Positions 1-9,999 of a DNA stretch of 64,000 nucleotides are shown one piece after another (the stretch's first letter is position 1; each line of letters starts with the position of its first letter). A model generated the notes under the pieces. That model was given only the letters and a program-made list of their open reading frames with translations. It ran no database searches and was not told the DNA's origin. Origin of the DNA: Limnanthes douglasii subsp. nivea (taxonomy: Eukaryota; Streptophyta; Magnoliopsida; Brassicales; Limnanthaceae); contig JAUPFV010000001.1 in assembly GCA_036936605.1 (NCBI GenBank), forward strand, positions 349,567,081 through 349,631,080, in the 5' to 3' direction. A program made the translations under genes and the position numbers.

Positions 1-703
1 TTGATGCACTATTTAGGAATACATTCGTAAAGTTGAGCGACGTCATCGTCTTGAGACCATCGGACGATGCGAAGGTGTATCAGTATGATTTTTTTTGGAT
101 GAGGCAAAGGCTGCACACGCGAAGAGGCCATCAACCTGTACTTAAAGTACTTAGGTGTAACTGGGGGTATAAGGTTTTAGTTATGATGATTAAATCTATC
201 TTCTGTTAGAAACATATTAGTTAATTTTTGTTACAACATAATTAATTATCTCTTTTAAGAGTTTGTTCAATATGTTTTAGAGAGAGATCGATACCAGGAT
301 TTATAAATATTCTCTAGGAATTCGAAGATATAACAGGACTTTGGTGAGTGTGCAATAAAAATTAAGAGAGAAAAATAATTGAAAGATTTATTCTATGAAG
401 AAGATATAGATATCTAGGAAACATATTGTATGAGCTCTAAATTTATATTTTATCGAAATACTCATTCTCGAGAACTTAATCTGGTGTACTATTTTATTTG
501 TTTAAACACGAATGAATATCATTGTTGTGGCTCAGAGTGGACGTATGCATAATTTGCAGAACCATTATAAATATTTTGTGTTCGACTTTCTCTTATTATG
601 TTATTTATCTTTTAGTTTCATCTATATTATTTGTAAAATCACTAAGCGTATGTTGATGATTCTTGGCACGATCTGGTTGATTCTTGATCGTTATAATCTG
701 TCA
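1..703 (+). mobile_element. Ty1/copia 5' LTR, left end outside the window
   Basis: This stretch is a diverged direct repeat of 6855-7783: both hold a TATAAATA box (302-309 here, 7352-7359 there), the phrase 'ctttggtgagtgtgcaa', a 'ctcagagtgga' block and the ending 'ttggcacgatctgg...tgtca'. A tRNA-Met-like primer site starts five bases downstream. The other copy is about 929 bp, so roughly 220 bp of this LTR lie left of the window. The short ORF at 512-706 is not a gene. The identification as an LTR is firm; the exact left end cannot be seen. Confidence 0.85.
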
Positions 704-1376
704 TAATTGGTATTAAATGTTGGTTACGAGGTGATTTTTGAAGCTGAGAAGAGACTAACAAACTTTGAGATTGGGAGGTTTAATACAAAATAATATTTTA
801 GAATCTGGCGACAACGAATCTAAGAAATCATGGTTTGATAGAAGGTGGTTCTAGGCTTTGCAGGGACACTGCGTTTCTTGAATAATTGTATAAGTTTGAG
901 AAGCAAGAAATTGTTGAAACTGCATATAGTATGATCATGTGTTTTTAAAGTGATAATGTGATGAGGCAAGTCTCTAAAGTGATAAATATTTTGTGTTCAA
1001 CTTTCTCTTATTATGTTATTTATCTTTTAGTTTCATCTATATTATTAGTAAAATCACTAAGCGTATGTTGATGATTCTTGGCACGATCTGCGTTATAATC
1101 TGTCATAATTGGTATTAAATGTTGGTTACGAGGTGATTTTTGAAGCTGAGAAGAGACTAACAAACTTTGAGATTGGGAGGTTTAACACAAAATAATATTT
1201 TAGAATTTGGCGACAACGAATCTAAGCAATCATGGTTTGATAGAAGATGGTTCTAGGCTTTGCAGGGAGACTAAGTTTCTTGAATAATTGTATAAGGTTG
1301 AGAAGCAAGAAATTCTTGAAACTGCATATAGTATGATCATGTGTTATTAAAGTGATAATGTAATGAGGCAAGTCTC
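569..1376 (+). repeat. Tandem duplication of copia LTR end, PBS and leader
   Basis: Bases 569-983 and 984-1376 are about 95% alike by eye, starting at 'aaatattttgtgttc' and ending at 'atgaggcaagtctc'. The second unit lacks about 13 bp near the LTR end. The unit covers the last part of the 5' LTR, the primer binding site and the untranslated leader, so the copy carries two primer sites about 402 bp apart. No coding region is seen between 724 and 1380. Confidence 0.85.
708..723 (+). other. Copia primer binding site
   Basis: TGGTATTAAATGTTGG follows the LTR end (CA at 702-703) after a four-base gap. Its first six bases match the plant initiator-tRNA-Met primer site TGGTATCA...; the rest has decayed. 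A second copy at 1110-1125 arose by the tandem duplication at 569-1376. Confidence 0.65.
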
Positions 1377-1384
1377 AAAATAAA

Positions 1385-1905
1385 ATTCAACAGTTGGAGT
1401 AAAAAAACTAGATATTTCGTACATGACAAAATTCTTGACTAATCGATCAATTTGAAGGCCAAGTTCGTTGGTTTCATGATGGAGGAAGACAAGCATCTTG
1501 ATGGTTTGCCCAAAATAATAACCCATTTAGGGAACATTGGTGAGAAAATCAATATATAAATATTCAAAAGTGATCTTACTGCACTCATTGCCATATGCAT
1601 ATTGACAATTGAGTGATACCACCCCATATAGCAAAACAACACTATTTATAAATAAGTTGGAACCTATAATAAGATCCAAAGAGTTTTAACCCATGCAATA
1701 TAAGAAGGTTGGGAGTTCGATAAGTAACCATGAAGCTTTGAATATTATAGGGAGGTCAAAGATAATGGGGAACAAGGTTAGAGAAAAGTTTAGATCAAAG
1801 TCATCAAAGAAGTTTTGTAAGTCCAAGATAAGCTATGACTAATGCAAGAACTTAGATCACTTTAGAAATTTATATCCCAAAAGGCTGAAGAAGCAAGATG
1901 ATTGA
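1385..1905 (+). pseudogene. Ty1/copia gag remnant
   Basis: Broken reading frames give the copia capsid phrases KAKFVGFMMEEDKHLDG and LPKIITHLGNIGEKIN at about 1455-1555. A decayed zinc knuckle follows near 1810-1890 (KFCKSKISYD.CKNLDHFRNLYPK), where the last cysteine is replaced. Copia gag packages the RNA genome into virus-like particles. Several stops and frameshifts make it non-functional. It lies directly upstream of the protease remnant, as expected for copia gag-pol. Confidence 0.7.
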
Positions 1906-1954
1906 AGATTTAAACATGGGATGTTTATATGGCTTCTGAAGGATATAAAATTGA

Positions 1955-2475
1955 AGCCATTTGAATGGATTCTTAACTCGGGATGTTCTTTCTATATGAT
2001 TCTACATAGAGAATGGTTTCAGTCATTTGAAGAGAACAATTAATGCACGGTGTTACTTGGCACGAACAAGACTTGCACGATAGCTGGAATTTAAAATGTG
2101 AATATATGAATATTTGATGGATATCATCAAATTCTGACACATGTGAGATATGTTACTGATTTGAGAAGAAATTTAATTTCCATTAGCATGTTAGAAAATT
2201 TCGGTTATTTAATAAAATTTAAAAAATTTCCATTAGACTTCATTCCTCCATTAAATTTAATGTGATAGGTACAATGGCTTATTTATCTGAGGTAAAGTAG
2301 ATGATACAACCCTATGGAATATGACGTTGGGGAGGTGAGTGTGAATAGATTATTGGTGTTGAAAAAGTAATGCGTATTTAGAAAAGATAAACTGATTGAC
2401 TTGAGATTTTTTTATTCATGTGTGTATGGAAAAAGTAGCATGGTCAAATTTGTAAGATCTAAACACCACAAATGG
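1955..2475 (+). pseudogene. Ty1/copia protease and gag-pre-integrase remnant
   Basis: The protease reads W-I-L-N-S-G-C-S-F-Y-M, where the copia active site is D-S-G-C-S; the catalytic aspartate is therefore asparagine. It continues with TCTIAGI and VRYVTDLRRNLISISMLE, typical of copia protease. A gag-pre-integrase-like part follows to about 2470 (LRF....CVYGKSSMVKF). The frame then ends at the start of the minus-strand gypsy insertion, so integrase and most of RT are absent. Stops are scattered throughout. Confidence 0.75.
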
Positions 2476-2481
2476 AACTGA

Positions 2482-2566
2482 TGGAAACAAGTTCCAAAAC
2501 GATTCGTCGGCTGTAAGAAATAAAAAAGAAAGAAACAAAACAATGGATATATAAACTCATACTGCA
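2482..2566 (-). repeat. Short terminal repeat (3' LTR) of nested gypsy relic
   Basis: Bases TGG...TGTAAGAAAT...AGAAACAAAACAATGGATATATAAA resemble 6111-6207 in the same direction at roughly 70-75% by eye. Only about 85-97 bp are shared, unusually short for gypsy, so these may be truncated LTRs. Ends were set at TG/CA and are tentative. Confidence 0.5.
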
Positions 2567-2569
2567 AAC

Positions 2570-3480
2570 TCTACCATGCGGTGCTTTTTATCAGCGACAA
2601 CTTGGTACTTTTAAGTTATCTCCTCAAGGTGTTTTCTCGTGTTCTCATAGATCTCTCATAGATTAGTGATGGCGGTCTCCACCCTAGCTGGAACCTTGTC
2701 AAGATTTGGGAAACCTAAATCCATAGGACCTCGTGGGTTATAACCATAGACTACCATGAAGGGACTATACCCAGTACTTTGCTTGTGGTTCCTGTTGTAG
2801 GAGAACTCGACGTGATAAAGACAAGAATCCTATGTTTTCAAGTTCCTAGAGACCTATATACGCAACATATTTCCTAACATTCGATTAGTTACCTTGGTTT
2901 AGCTATATGTCTACGGGTGATACGTTTTGCTAAAACTCAACTTTGTATTTGTAAGGCGCTACAAAATCCCTCAAATAATGCCCGACAAACCGCGTATCAC
3001 GATCACAAACGATATTTAGGGGTAGGCCATGTAAACGGTAGACCTCTCGAAAGTATAATTTTGCAACATTAACAACATCAGTGGTTTTCTTGCACGCAAT
3101 AAAGTGGGTCATCTTAGAAAAACTGGCAACCATCATAAAAATATAATCGTTACCTTTCTGTGTTATTGGCAGTCCAAAGATGAAACCCATGCTGACGCTT
3201 CGCCTCGGTCCCTCTGGTATTGGGAGTGGTAAGTATAGGCATGTGTTAGTTGACGTTCCTTTTGCTATATGACAAACTCGACAACCAACCACAAAATAGA
3301 TAACATCTCTCCTCACATGCGGCCAGAAGAACTGACTGGATATAGAGTGAAGAATTTGATCTCTATTCTCATGCCCCTCGTTGTGTCTTGTACAATCAGT
3401 AATCTCAAACTGCCATCACGAATAAAGAGTAAGTTAACTTTGAAGAGGTAGCCATTGCTCACTGCAAAATATTTTCTCAA
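2570..3480 (-). pseudogene. Gypsy integrase remnant
   Basis: The best stretch, 3316-2930, reads CRVCHIAKGTSTN (zinc-binding CxxC), LPIPEGPRRSVSMGFIFGLP, FSKMTHFIACKKTTD and LPLNIVCDRDTRF. The first catalytic aspartate expected in the 'VSMDF' position is glycine; the second (CDRDTRF) is present. The C-terminal part continues to about 2570 (YNPRGPMDLGFP, ADKKHRMVEF) and stops there, without a chromodomain. It is a 3'-truncated chromovirus-type integrase. Confidence 0.8.
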
Positions 3481-3482
3481 AC

Positions 3483-4895
3483 CTACCCTGACATCTCCAG
3501 AATAAGACAAAAATATAGATCGGTATCCAATATATTATTCATCATCTCGAACTCCACAACCTCTCTTTCCATAAAAATCATCATATTACGCCAGCTCAGG
3601 GCATCAGCTACGCGATTAACTATCCTTGAAGTGTGCTTACTAGAAAAGGTAAATTGTTGAGTAAGTGCTGCCCAACGCGCATGGTGTGAAGAGAGATTCT
3701 CCTGACACTTCAGATGCTTCAAGGCATCATGGTTAGTGTGTAATACAAATTCATTTTATGACAAGTAGGAACTCTAGTGCTTCAAAGCCCGCGTCACTGC
3801 ATAAAACTCCTTGTCATAGGTGTTGTAATTGAGTTTTGCTCCACTTACCTTCTCAGTGAAGTAGGCTACAGGTCAGCCTTGCTGGCAGAGTACAATTCTA
3901 ATTCCCAATCTGTACGCATCAAAATACAGTTCAAACCTTTTTAAAAAATTAGATAGAACCTGAATAGGTGAAGTTGTCAGTCTTAACTTGATCTCTTGAA
4001 ACGTAGTAGTTGCTTCAAGGGTCCACCAAAATGTCTTGCCCACAATTTTTAATAAGAGTCATGAAAGTACTGAAGTTATAGATGAACCTCATATAAAATG
4101 AAACTAGTCCATGAAAAGAACGAACTTCTGTGATAGAAGTAGGTGTAGGGCAGTCACGCACTTCTGCTACCTTCGACTTATACATTGACAAACCATTCTT
4201 TGGAAGAACATATCCAATGAATATAACTGATTCCATCATAAAGGAACACTTTATGAGTCCCTCATAAAACTCATATTATCTCGAAATAACCAATACTTCC
4301 TGTAAGTACTGGAGGTGCAACTCCTCCGTAGTACTACATATCAAAATATCGTCAAAGTAAACAACTAAAAAATTTCCACTAAAAGGATAAAATACATGGT
4401 TCATAACTAGCATAAATGTTTTAAGAGCCTTGGAAAGGCCGGATGGTATGACCATCCACTTAAACAGACCTTCTTAGGTCTTAAAGGTTGTTATCAACTC
4501 ATCTCCCATACGAATACGAATCTGGTGATATTTGTTCCTCAAATCCAGTTTTATAAACACAGTAGCACCATTCAACTGATCCAGTTAATCATCAAGTCGA
4601 GGGATAGGAAACCAATACCTTATTGTAATTTTTTTGTTAGCCCAACTATCCACACACATCATCATCGAGTAATTCTTATTTGGTGTTAGTAGTGCTGAAT
4701 CGCACAAGGACTGAAGTTCTTACGGCTGTGGCCTTTACTCAATAGTTGTTCCACCTGTCTACAGAGCTCCTCATGCTCGTTTGGACTTATTCGGTAGTAT
4801 GGCCGGTTTGGCAGACTAGCACCCAGTATTAGGTCAATCTGGTATTGGATGTCTCTTAATGGAGGAAGACTTGTAGGAAGATTATCAGGTAACAC
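3483..4895 (-). pseudogene. Gypsy reverse transcriptase and RNase H remnant
   Basis: Reading down from 4895: LPPLRDIQYQIDLILGASLPNRPYYR and EELCRQVEQLLSKG are the conserved opening of chromovirus RT. Later fragments give SVIFIGYVLPKNGLSM and V.DCPTPTSITEVRSFHGL at 4239-4120 (RT thumb/connection), then RNase H pieces such as [20 protein letters not shown] near 3850 and HARWAALTQQFTF near 3680. The YxDD catalytic box is lost in a badly shifted stretch near 4350. At least eight stops or frameshifts occur. Confidence 0.75.
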
Positions 4896-4899
4896 AACA

Positions 4900-6061
4900 G
4901 TAAATTATGATAATAGCGGGCGAACGTGCTCATGTGTCCCAGCAAACGGATCATCATTACATTTCTTAACCACCAATAGACAAACAATTCCTCTATAAAT
5001 TCTTTACGGGCTAAAAAGTTCTTACTTGACTCCCGTGATACAACAAGTGCAGGTTTTGGAGCTACCTCTTTAGATGGTGTTAATATAAATCTAATTGTAT
5101 TCCATATGAAACTATAGTGGTTTTTTCTTACCAACGTACATGACACTTTTATCATATTATCATGATAGGCCAAGAAATAAGGGACAAGAATCCATAGCAA
5201 TAACACCATACCATAATTTATCCTTATAGATACTGACGGAGAAAGACAACAAACATCTTTTAAATATTGTTACCTCACTATCATTCTTTAACCCGATGAG
5301 TTTGTAGGGGTTGGGGTGGTCTTCTATTTTCAGGGTTATATATTTTAGACAGCTTCTTTGGGAATCATATTTTTACAGCTACCTGAATAAATAAATAATT
5401 TACATATCTTTCCCCTGATAGCATAAGTCAGCTGGAAAATATTGTTTCGCAACCAGTCATCCTTACCACCTCTTGCATTAGCGTAAAACAGACACGTCTT
5501 GAAACCAATGTATGTCTAACATCTCCTCCAGTAATCTGGTCCGTCTGAACCTCATCAATAGCATCCTTCAAATCCTCATCAAACTTTGCTTCACCTTTCA
5601 GATCAAAAATAGCAGCTCCGATGAACAAACCCCTTAATTATTGTGGTTGTTGTCATAATTTCGGACACTGCAAAGCACGTGCAATAGTTCATGAAAATGA
5701 CAGCACTTGACCTGCAAGGAAGTACCTATATGACTCAGGACCTGTTAGTTAGCACCTGCACAAATAGGATCAACAGTTGGTACTGTTGGGCTAGGACCTA
5801 AATTGTCTTTTTTGGAAACTTCATTGTTGGGCCAGTATCTCACTCACTTCCCGAAGTCTGGTTTCTAGAACCTGGAGCTCGAGAGCTGGTGGTTTGGTTT
5901 TTGAACAGCCTATGTATAACTTCATGTATGCCCCTCATCTGGTCTTCTAGTGAATTCATCTCTTCACCTATCTGGCCAAACCAGTGTTCTATCTCCTCAC
6001 GGTCCACCGATTCCATGATTGGAAGTGTGGATTTCTCTCGCATGGATATTTTTGGCGGCAT
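4900..6061 (-). pseudogene. Gypsy gag/protease region, decayed
   Basis: A start codon at 6061 opens MPPKISMREK and runs 73 codons with a coiled-coil-like stretch (EEMNSLEDQMRGIHEVIHRL), like the N-terminus of chromovirus gag. The frame then breaks. A 66-codon piece at 5428-5628 and a 117-codon piece at 4856-5209 have no motif I can assign. By position this holds remaining gag and protease, but neither a zinc knuckle nor a D-T/S-G protease site could be read. Confidence 0.5.
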
Positions 6062-6087
6062 ATTTCCTTAACCCACGTCGTAGGAGC

Positions 6088-6105
6088 TTTGTCGCCCTGA
6101 TACCA
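6088..6105 (-). other. Primer binding site of nested gypsy relic
   Basis: On the minus strand TGGTATCAGGGCGACAAA begins at 6105. TGGTATCAG plus GC is the usual plant initiator-tRNA-Met primer site. It lies between the short terminal repeat and the gag start at 6061. Confidence 0.7.
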
Positions 6106-6110
6106 ATTGA

Positions 6111-6207
6111 TGGCGATTAGTGTCGAAACAGAATCGTAGACGGTAAGAAATCAAGAAAAAAGAAACAAAACGGTAGATATATAAATCCTAACCCTAGATT
6201 TATGTCA
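6111..6207 (-). repeat. Short terminal repeat (5' LTR) of nested gypsy relic
   Basis: This is the partner of 2482-2566. On the plus strand it starts TGGCGATTAG and contains GGTAAGAAATCAAG and AGATATATAAATCC. A tRNA-Met-type primer site lies five bases inside, which supports calling it the 5' LTR of a minus-strand element. Confidence 0.5.
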
Positions 6208-6208
6208 A

Positions 6209-6770
6209 GGACGTCCAAGGAATATTGGTAGGCGGTTAAGTGGTTTCTAAGATACATAAAGAGATCCACAAGTTCGAGACTGATGTATGGAGAGGTTGGT
6301 TTGGGATTTAAATGTGCTCAAGGTTTTTCAGGTTCAGATTATGTTGGTTTTTTGGATACTATTAATTCTTTGACTTGTTATGTGTTTATGTTGTTTGTTA
6401 GTGCTGTAAGTTGGAAAGATAATTGTACACCCGTGGTAGCATTATCCTCTATGAAAGCTGGATATATTGTTGTTACCGAATTAATAAACAAGTCTATGTG
6501 ATTAAGAGGAATATTTAGGAAACTTGGGGTTCAACATAAAGTTTTAATTGTGTATTATGATAACCAAATTTCAACACATCTACCAAAAACTCAGGTGTTT
6601 CATGAACGAACTAAGCACATTGATGTTAAAATTTATTTTGTAAGAAGTATTCTTGAAATGGGAAGATTATGATGGGGAAGGTTAATACAAGTCGCAAACC
6701 TAACAAATATGTTTACTAAACCGGTGATAATGAATAAGCTCACACACTTATTAGATTTTGTGCATATTAG
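6209..6770 (+). pseudogene. Ty1/copia RT C-terminus and RNase H remnant
   Basis: The frame reads KEYW.AVKWFLRYIKRST (end of copia RT) and then RNase H: GFKCAQGFSGSDYVGFLDT, VSWKDNCTPVVALSSMKAGY, LGVQHKVLIVYYDNQISTHL and FHERTKHIDVKIYF. These are standard copia RNase H phrases; the usual SSxEAEY is SSMKAGY here. In-frame stops occur at about 6499 and later. It resumes the copia element interrupted at 2482 and runs toward the 3' LTR. Confidence 0.85.
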
Positions 6771-6854
6771 AAGCCGTTTTAAGACCTTTTATTGGTCAAT
6801 TAGATTTATAAAAATTATATTCATTTTCTTGAAGTCAAAACCAATATGGGGAAT

Positions 6855-7413
6855 TGTGAAGTATGTTTTTTACTTGGAAACTAAATCGGAATCGATAGAA
6901 GCTTTATTTTTTGGATGCATGAGTTGCATCGGCTAAAACATCGAATTTATTAGACATGAAGACTTTAAACAAGCCAAACAAATCTATCAATCAGAATATT
7001 ATTATTCGCGTATTGGCTGCATCGACTAAGCCATTGTTCAAATCATATAAGGCCATCGTCCAAGAGGTCATCAGCCCATGTATTGGTTGCATCGGTTAGG
7101 AAGACATTGGTAAATTTGAGCTAGTTCAATGGCATGTAGGCTATTAGATGAGGCAAAGTATGTATTAGTATGAAGACCATCAACCTGGACTTAGGTTGTT
7201 TGGGTTTGACTATTGGTATAAGGTTTCACTTTCGATTGTTAAATCTATATTTTGTTAGAAACATAACTAGTTACTTATTATTACAACATATATGCTTATT
7301 TTTGTTATGAGTTCTTTCATTCTATTGTGGAGAGAGATTGGTATCATGCATTATAAATATTCTCTTTGAGACTTTGAAGAAATGACAAGACTTTGGTGAG
7401 TGTGCAACAAAGA

Positions 7414-7456
<43 letters not shown>

Positions 7457-7783
7457 CTCGTTAGATTTCTTCTCGGAAGAATAGAGAGGTACCTGAGAAG
7501 CGTAATATGTGAGCTATAGAATTTAGATTTTATGTAAATAATAATTCTCGTGAACTTAATCTTGTGTATCGTTGTATCTGTTTGAATATAAATGAGTAAT
7601 ATTATTGTGTCTCAGAGTGGACATAGGTAGAATTTTTCAAACCACTATAAAGGTTATATGTTTGAGTTTCTCTTACGTTGTAATTTGTTTTTTAACTTTA
7701 CTCAAATCATCAGTAATACCAATGAGTGTATATTTTTTACTTTTGGCACGATCTGGTAGATTTTGTATCGTTAGAATGTGTCA
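6855..7783 (+). mobile_element. Ty1/copia 3' LTR
   Basis: It follows a polypurine-like stretch (CCAATATGGGGAAT) of the kind seen in plant copia elements and begins TGTGAAGTATG. It shares its TATAAATA box (7352-7359) and 3' end (...ATGTGTCA at 7783) with the 5' copy at 1-703. An AG dinucleotide run at 7419-7453 is expanded relative to the other LTR. Element A begins three bases later. Confidence 0.85.
7419..7453 (+). repeat. (AG)n microsatellite
   Basis: About 17 uninterrupted AG units in the copia 3' LTR. The 5' LTR has only 'aagagagaaaa' at the corresponding place (near 363-373), so the run expanded after the two LTRs formed. Confidence 0.95.
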
Positions 7784-7786
7784 TAT

Positions 7787-8190
7787 TGACGGGGATCAGA
7801 TATATTTGAGCGAGGTAGTAGTGATAGGGTTGGATTGTTTTGAGGGGGCAATTTAAACCTAAGATAAACGATATACTTATACTATTTTTTTATCTTTTGA
7901 CGTAGTTGTGTGTTTGCTATATCTTTACTTATTAGATAATCTATAATTAATAATGTTTAATGGGCGTTTTCGGTCTATATATTTGACCCATGTCCATGAT
8001 CTGACCAGATTGGCCCATTAACCGAAAATTAGCCTATAAAGGCTCTAAAGAACAACATTTAAGAGGGTTGATACTTTAACTCTCTAAGTATTAAATATAA
8101 CAACTCAATTATTTCTATACGATCTATCTCATACTTATTACATCAACACAAAATTACCTAGATATCATTCGTACTAATTTAAAGCATATA
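7787..8190 (+). mobile_element. 5' LTR of Tat element A
   Basis: Starts TGACGGGGATCAG and matches 26076-26479 along its whole length. TATAAA lies at 8035-8040 within the inverted motif AGCCTATAAAGGCT. A primer site starts at 8195. Its left end is three bases from the copia 3' LTR end. Confidence 0.85.
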
Positions 8191-8194
8191 AGAT

Positions 8195-8212
8195 TGGCGA
8201 CCACCGTGGGAG
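8195..8212 (+). other. Primer binding site of element A
   Basis: TGGCGACCACCGTGGGAG follows the LTR. Near-identical sites occur after the LTRs at 13280 and 39280. Tat-lineage elements commonly use sites beginning TGGCGAC..., usually attributed to tRNA-Arg; the tRNA identity was not tested here. Confidence 0.75.
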
Positions 8213-8344
8213 TGTAGAGTAACGTGCTCTGATAGCAATATTAAAAACCTAACATACTAAATTACCTTTGAAATTCTTTGAAGTATGGATCATGATATGC
8301 AGATAGACCCCCCCCCCCCTCCCCCCCTCTCTCTCTTAAAAATA

Positions 8345-9990
8345 AGAGGTTAGAGTCGAAGAGGAGCATGTATTCACATCTCATGTGAATAACGATAGTG
8401 AAGAAAGGATTTTCATGCAAGAGGAGTGTAACAAATTATGAGATTGAAGCATTGAGAGCCCATAGAAATGCTGTGAAGGATTTGGGGGAGGGGGATTCCA
8501 TCGGAGTATCCGAAATCTGATGATCTGGATAATAATTCCCAACATAATATGAAGCAAGGTCAAGATGACGAGTCCCCCAAAGCCCACCAATAATATAAAA
8601 AAAACATTGAGCTAAACATTATTTCAACACTTCGGAGTCTGCCGAGGGATCAAAAACATAATCAGAAGTCTCCTCATCTTCTTCGAGCAATGATCCTTAT
8701 AAGAAAAGAAAGGAAAGCTATAGCCTAAAAATATTAAGAAAACACTATAAAACAAGTAAGCAAGAGTCTTCGGGAAAGAAAAATGGCATAAATGGTAAAG
8801 CAAAAAAGAAAAAGTATCAGGAAAATATGAAGGGGTCAACTGATCATAGCATAGATTGTTTTCTAAATGATCAATTTGTCATGCAATCTGAGCTTGGGAT
8901 CTTTGTCACTTCTAATGAGGATTATATGTTCATTCAAGGACATAATTGGAGGCAATCGTCTTTGTCTTTGAAAATCTTTTCTTGACATCTACCCATGGTT
9001 TTGACATTTAAAAAATGGAAAAATATTATGGGAGCCAAGACCTTGATAACCATCTCGAGCAATTTAAGCATTCTATGATGAGTTTTGAAGATGATGATAA
9101 GCTATTATATACAGTTTTTTTTAACTTTAAAAAACAACGTCTTGAAGTGGTATAATAGATTATCGCAAGGATCAATAATTTTTTTTTAATATGTTTTGGA
9201 TGGTATTCCGAAGATAATTTGTGAGAAGTAAAGAACTTAGGGGGAATAGAGATACAATCATCCATTGTTTGTAACACCCTAACGAATCATAAAAAATTAT
9301 AACCAACATTTTATGAACACCAAAGATGGGTTGGCAGACTGCTTCGAACATGTGGATATAGCTGCCCTCAGACAAGGACTTTTAACTAGTGAATTGGTTG
9401 AATTAGTGACTTGTAAGAAGGCAATGACCTGAGTTGGTTTATTAAACCAAGTTGTAAATTAAATCACTGTGAAGGAAACTAAAGATTAAGACAGTCGCAT
9501 CAATATAAACTTGCTCTTTCAAACCCGCTTCCACAAGCAAGTAGCCTGTCCCAAGGTACGGTTAGCAATCGTCGAGGGACTCCGGAAATGGTGCTCATCT
9601 GCGAAGACTGAGCCAGTCTAATCAAGGATATTGAGCTAGGCAAAGAGGGAATCAGTAGGTTCGGCCTAGTTTTTTGCAGAGCTAATTGAAAATGTTGCAA
9701 CTAATTATAATAGGTCAAAGAATTTTGGGCAAATCCGAAGGCCTGCACCTATCCAAAATTCGAGGGAAAATTACAACACACGATTCTGTAAGTACCATAA
9801 TGATATATGATACTAAGGATTTATTGCTTTAAAGTAAGAGATATAATCGTTAACTGAAAATAATAAGTTAACTATCTTTGTTAAATCACAAGTGGGCAAC
9901 AGGATAGTGAGCAACAAATCATAACCAAGCACAAATGGGGTTTAGGAAACTTCACCTGTTGTCCTAATGAAAAACTACTGAAGCTCTCAA
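8345..9990 (+). pseudogene. Tat gag remnant of element A
   Basis: Fragments parallel element B's gag in order: a serine/lysine-rich N-terminal stretch (about 8640-8830), HNWRQSSLSLKI near 8940, the capsid phrases KMEKYYGSQDLDNHLEQFK and MMSFEDDDKLLYT near 9015-9110 with frameshifts, then a proline-rich tail near 9500-9790. The zinc-knuckle region near 9775-9840 is decayed (KYHND, then stops). A polypyrimidine run of C and CT lies upstream at 8307-8336. Many stops; non-functional. Confidence 0.75.
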
Positions 9991-9999
9991 ACAGGAAAT

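Larger units (their letters stand above)
2482..6207 (-). mobile_element. Degenerate chromovirus-like Ty3/gypsy element nested in copia
   Basis: On the minus strand the order is short LTR, tRNA-Met primer site, gag, RT, RNase H, integrase, short LTR. The left flank is copia gag-pre-integrase and the right flank resumes in the C-terminal end of copia RT, so insertion was accompanied by loss of copia integrase and most RT. No target site duplication is evident. The integrase ends without a chromodomain or a strong polypurine tract, so the 3' end is deleted. All frames are broken; this is an old copy. Confidence 0.75.

Noticed and set aside
512..706. 64-codon ORF as a small gene
   Set aside because: Lies inside the copia LTR, and the corresponding stretch of the other LTR does not keep the frame.
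8307..8336. C-rich/CT-rich run as a regulatory or structural element
   Set aside because: Simple low-complexity sequence in a decayed leader; not shared with the other Tat leaders.
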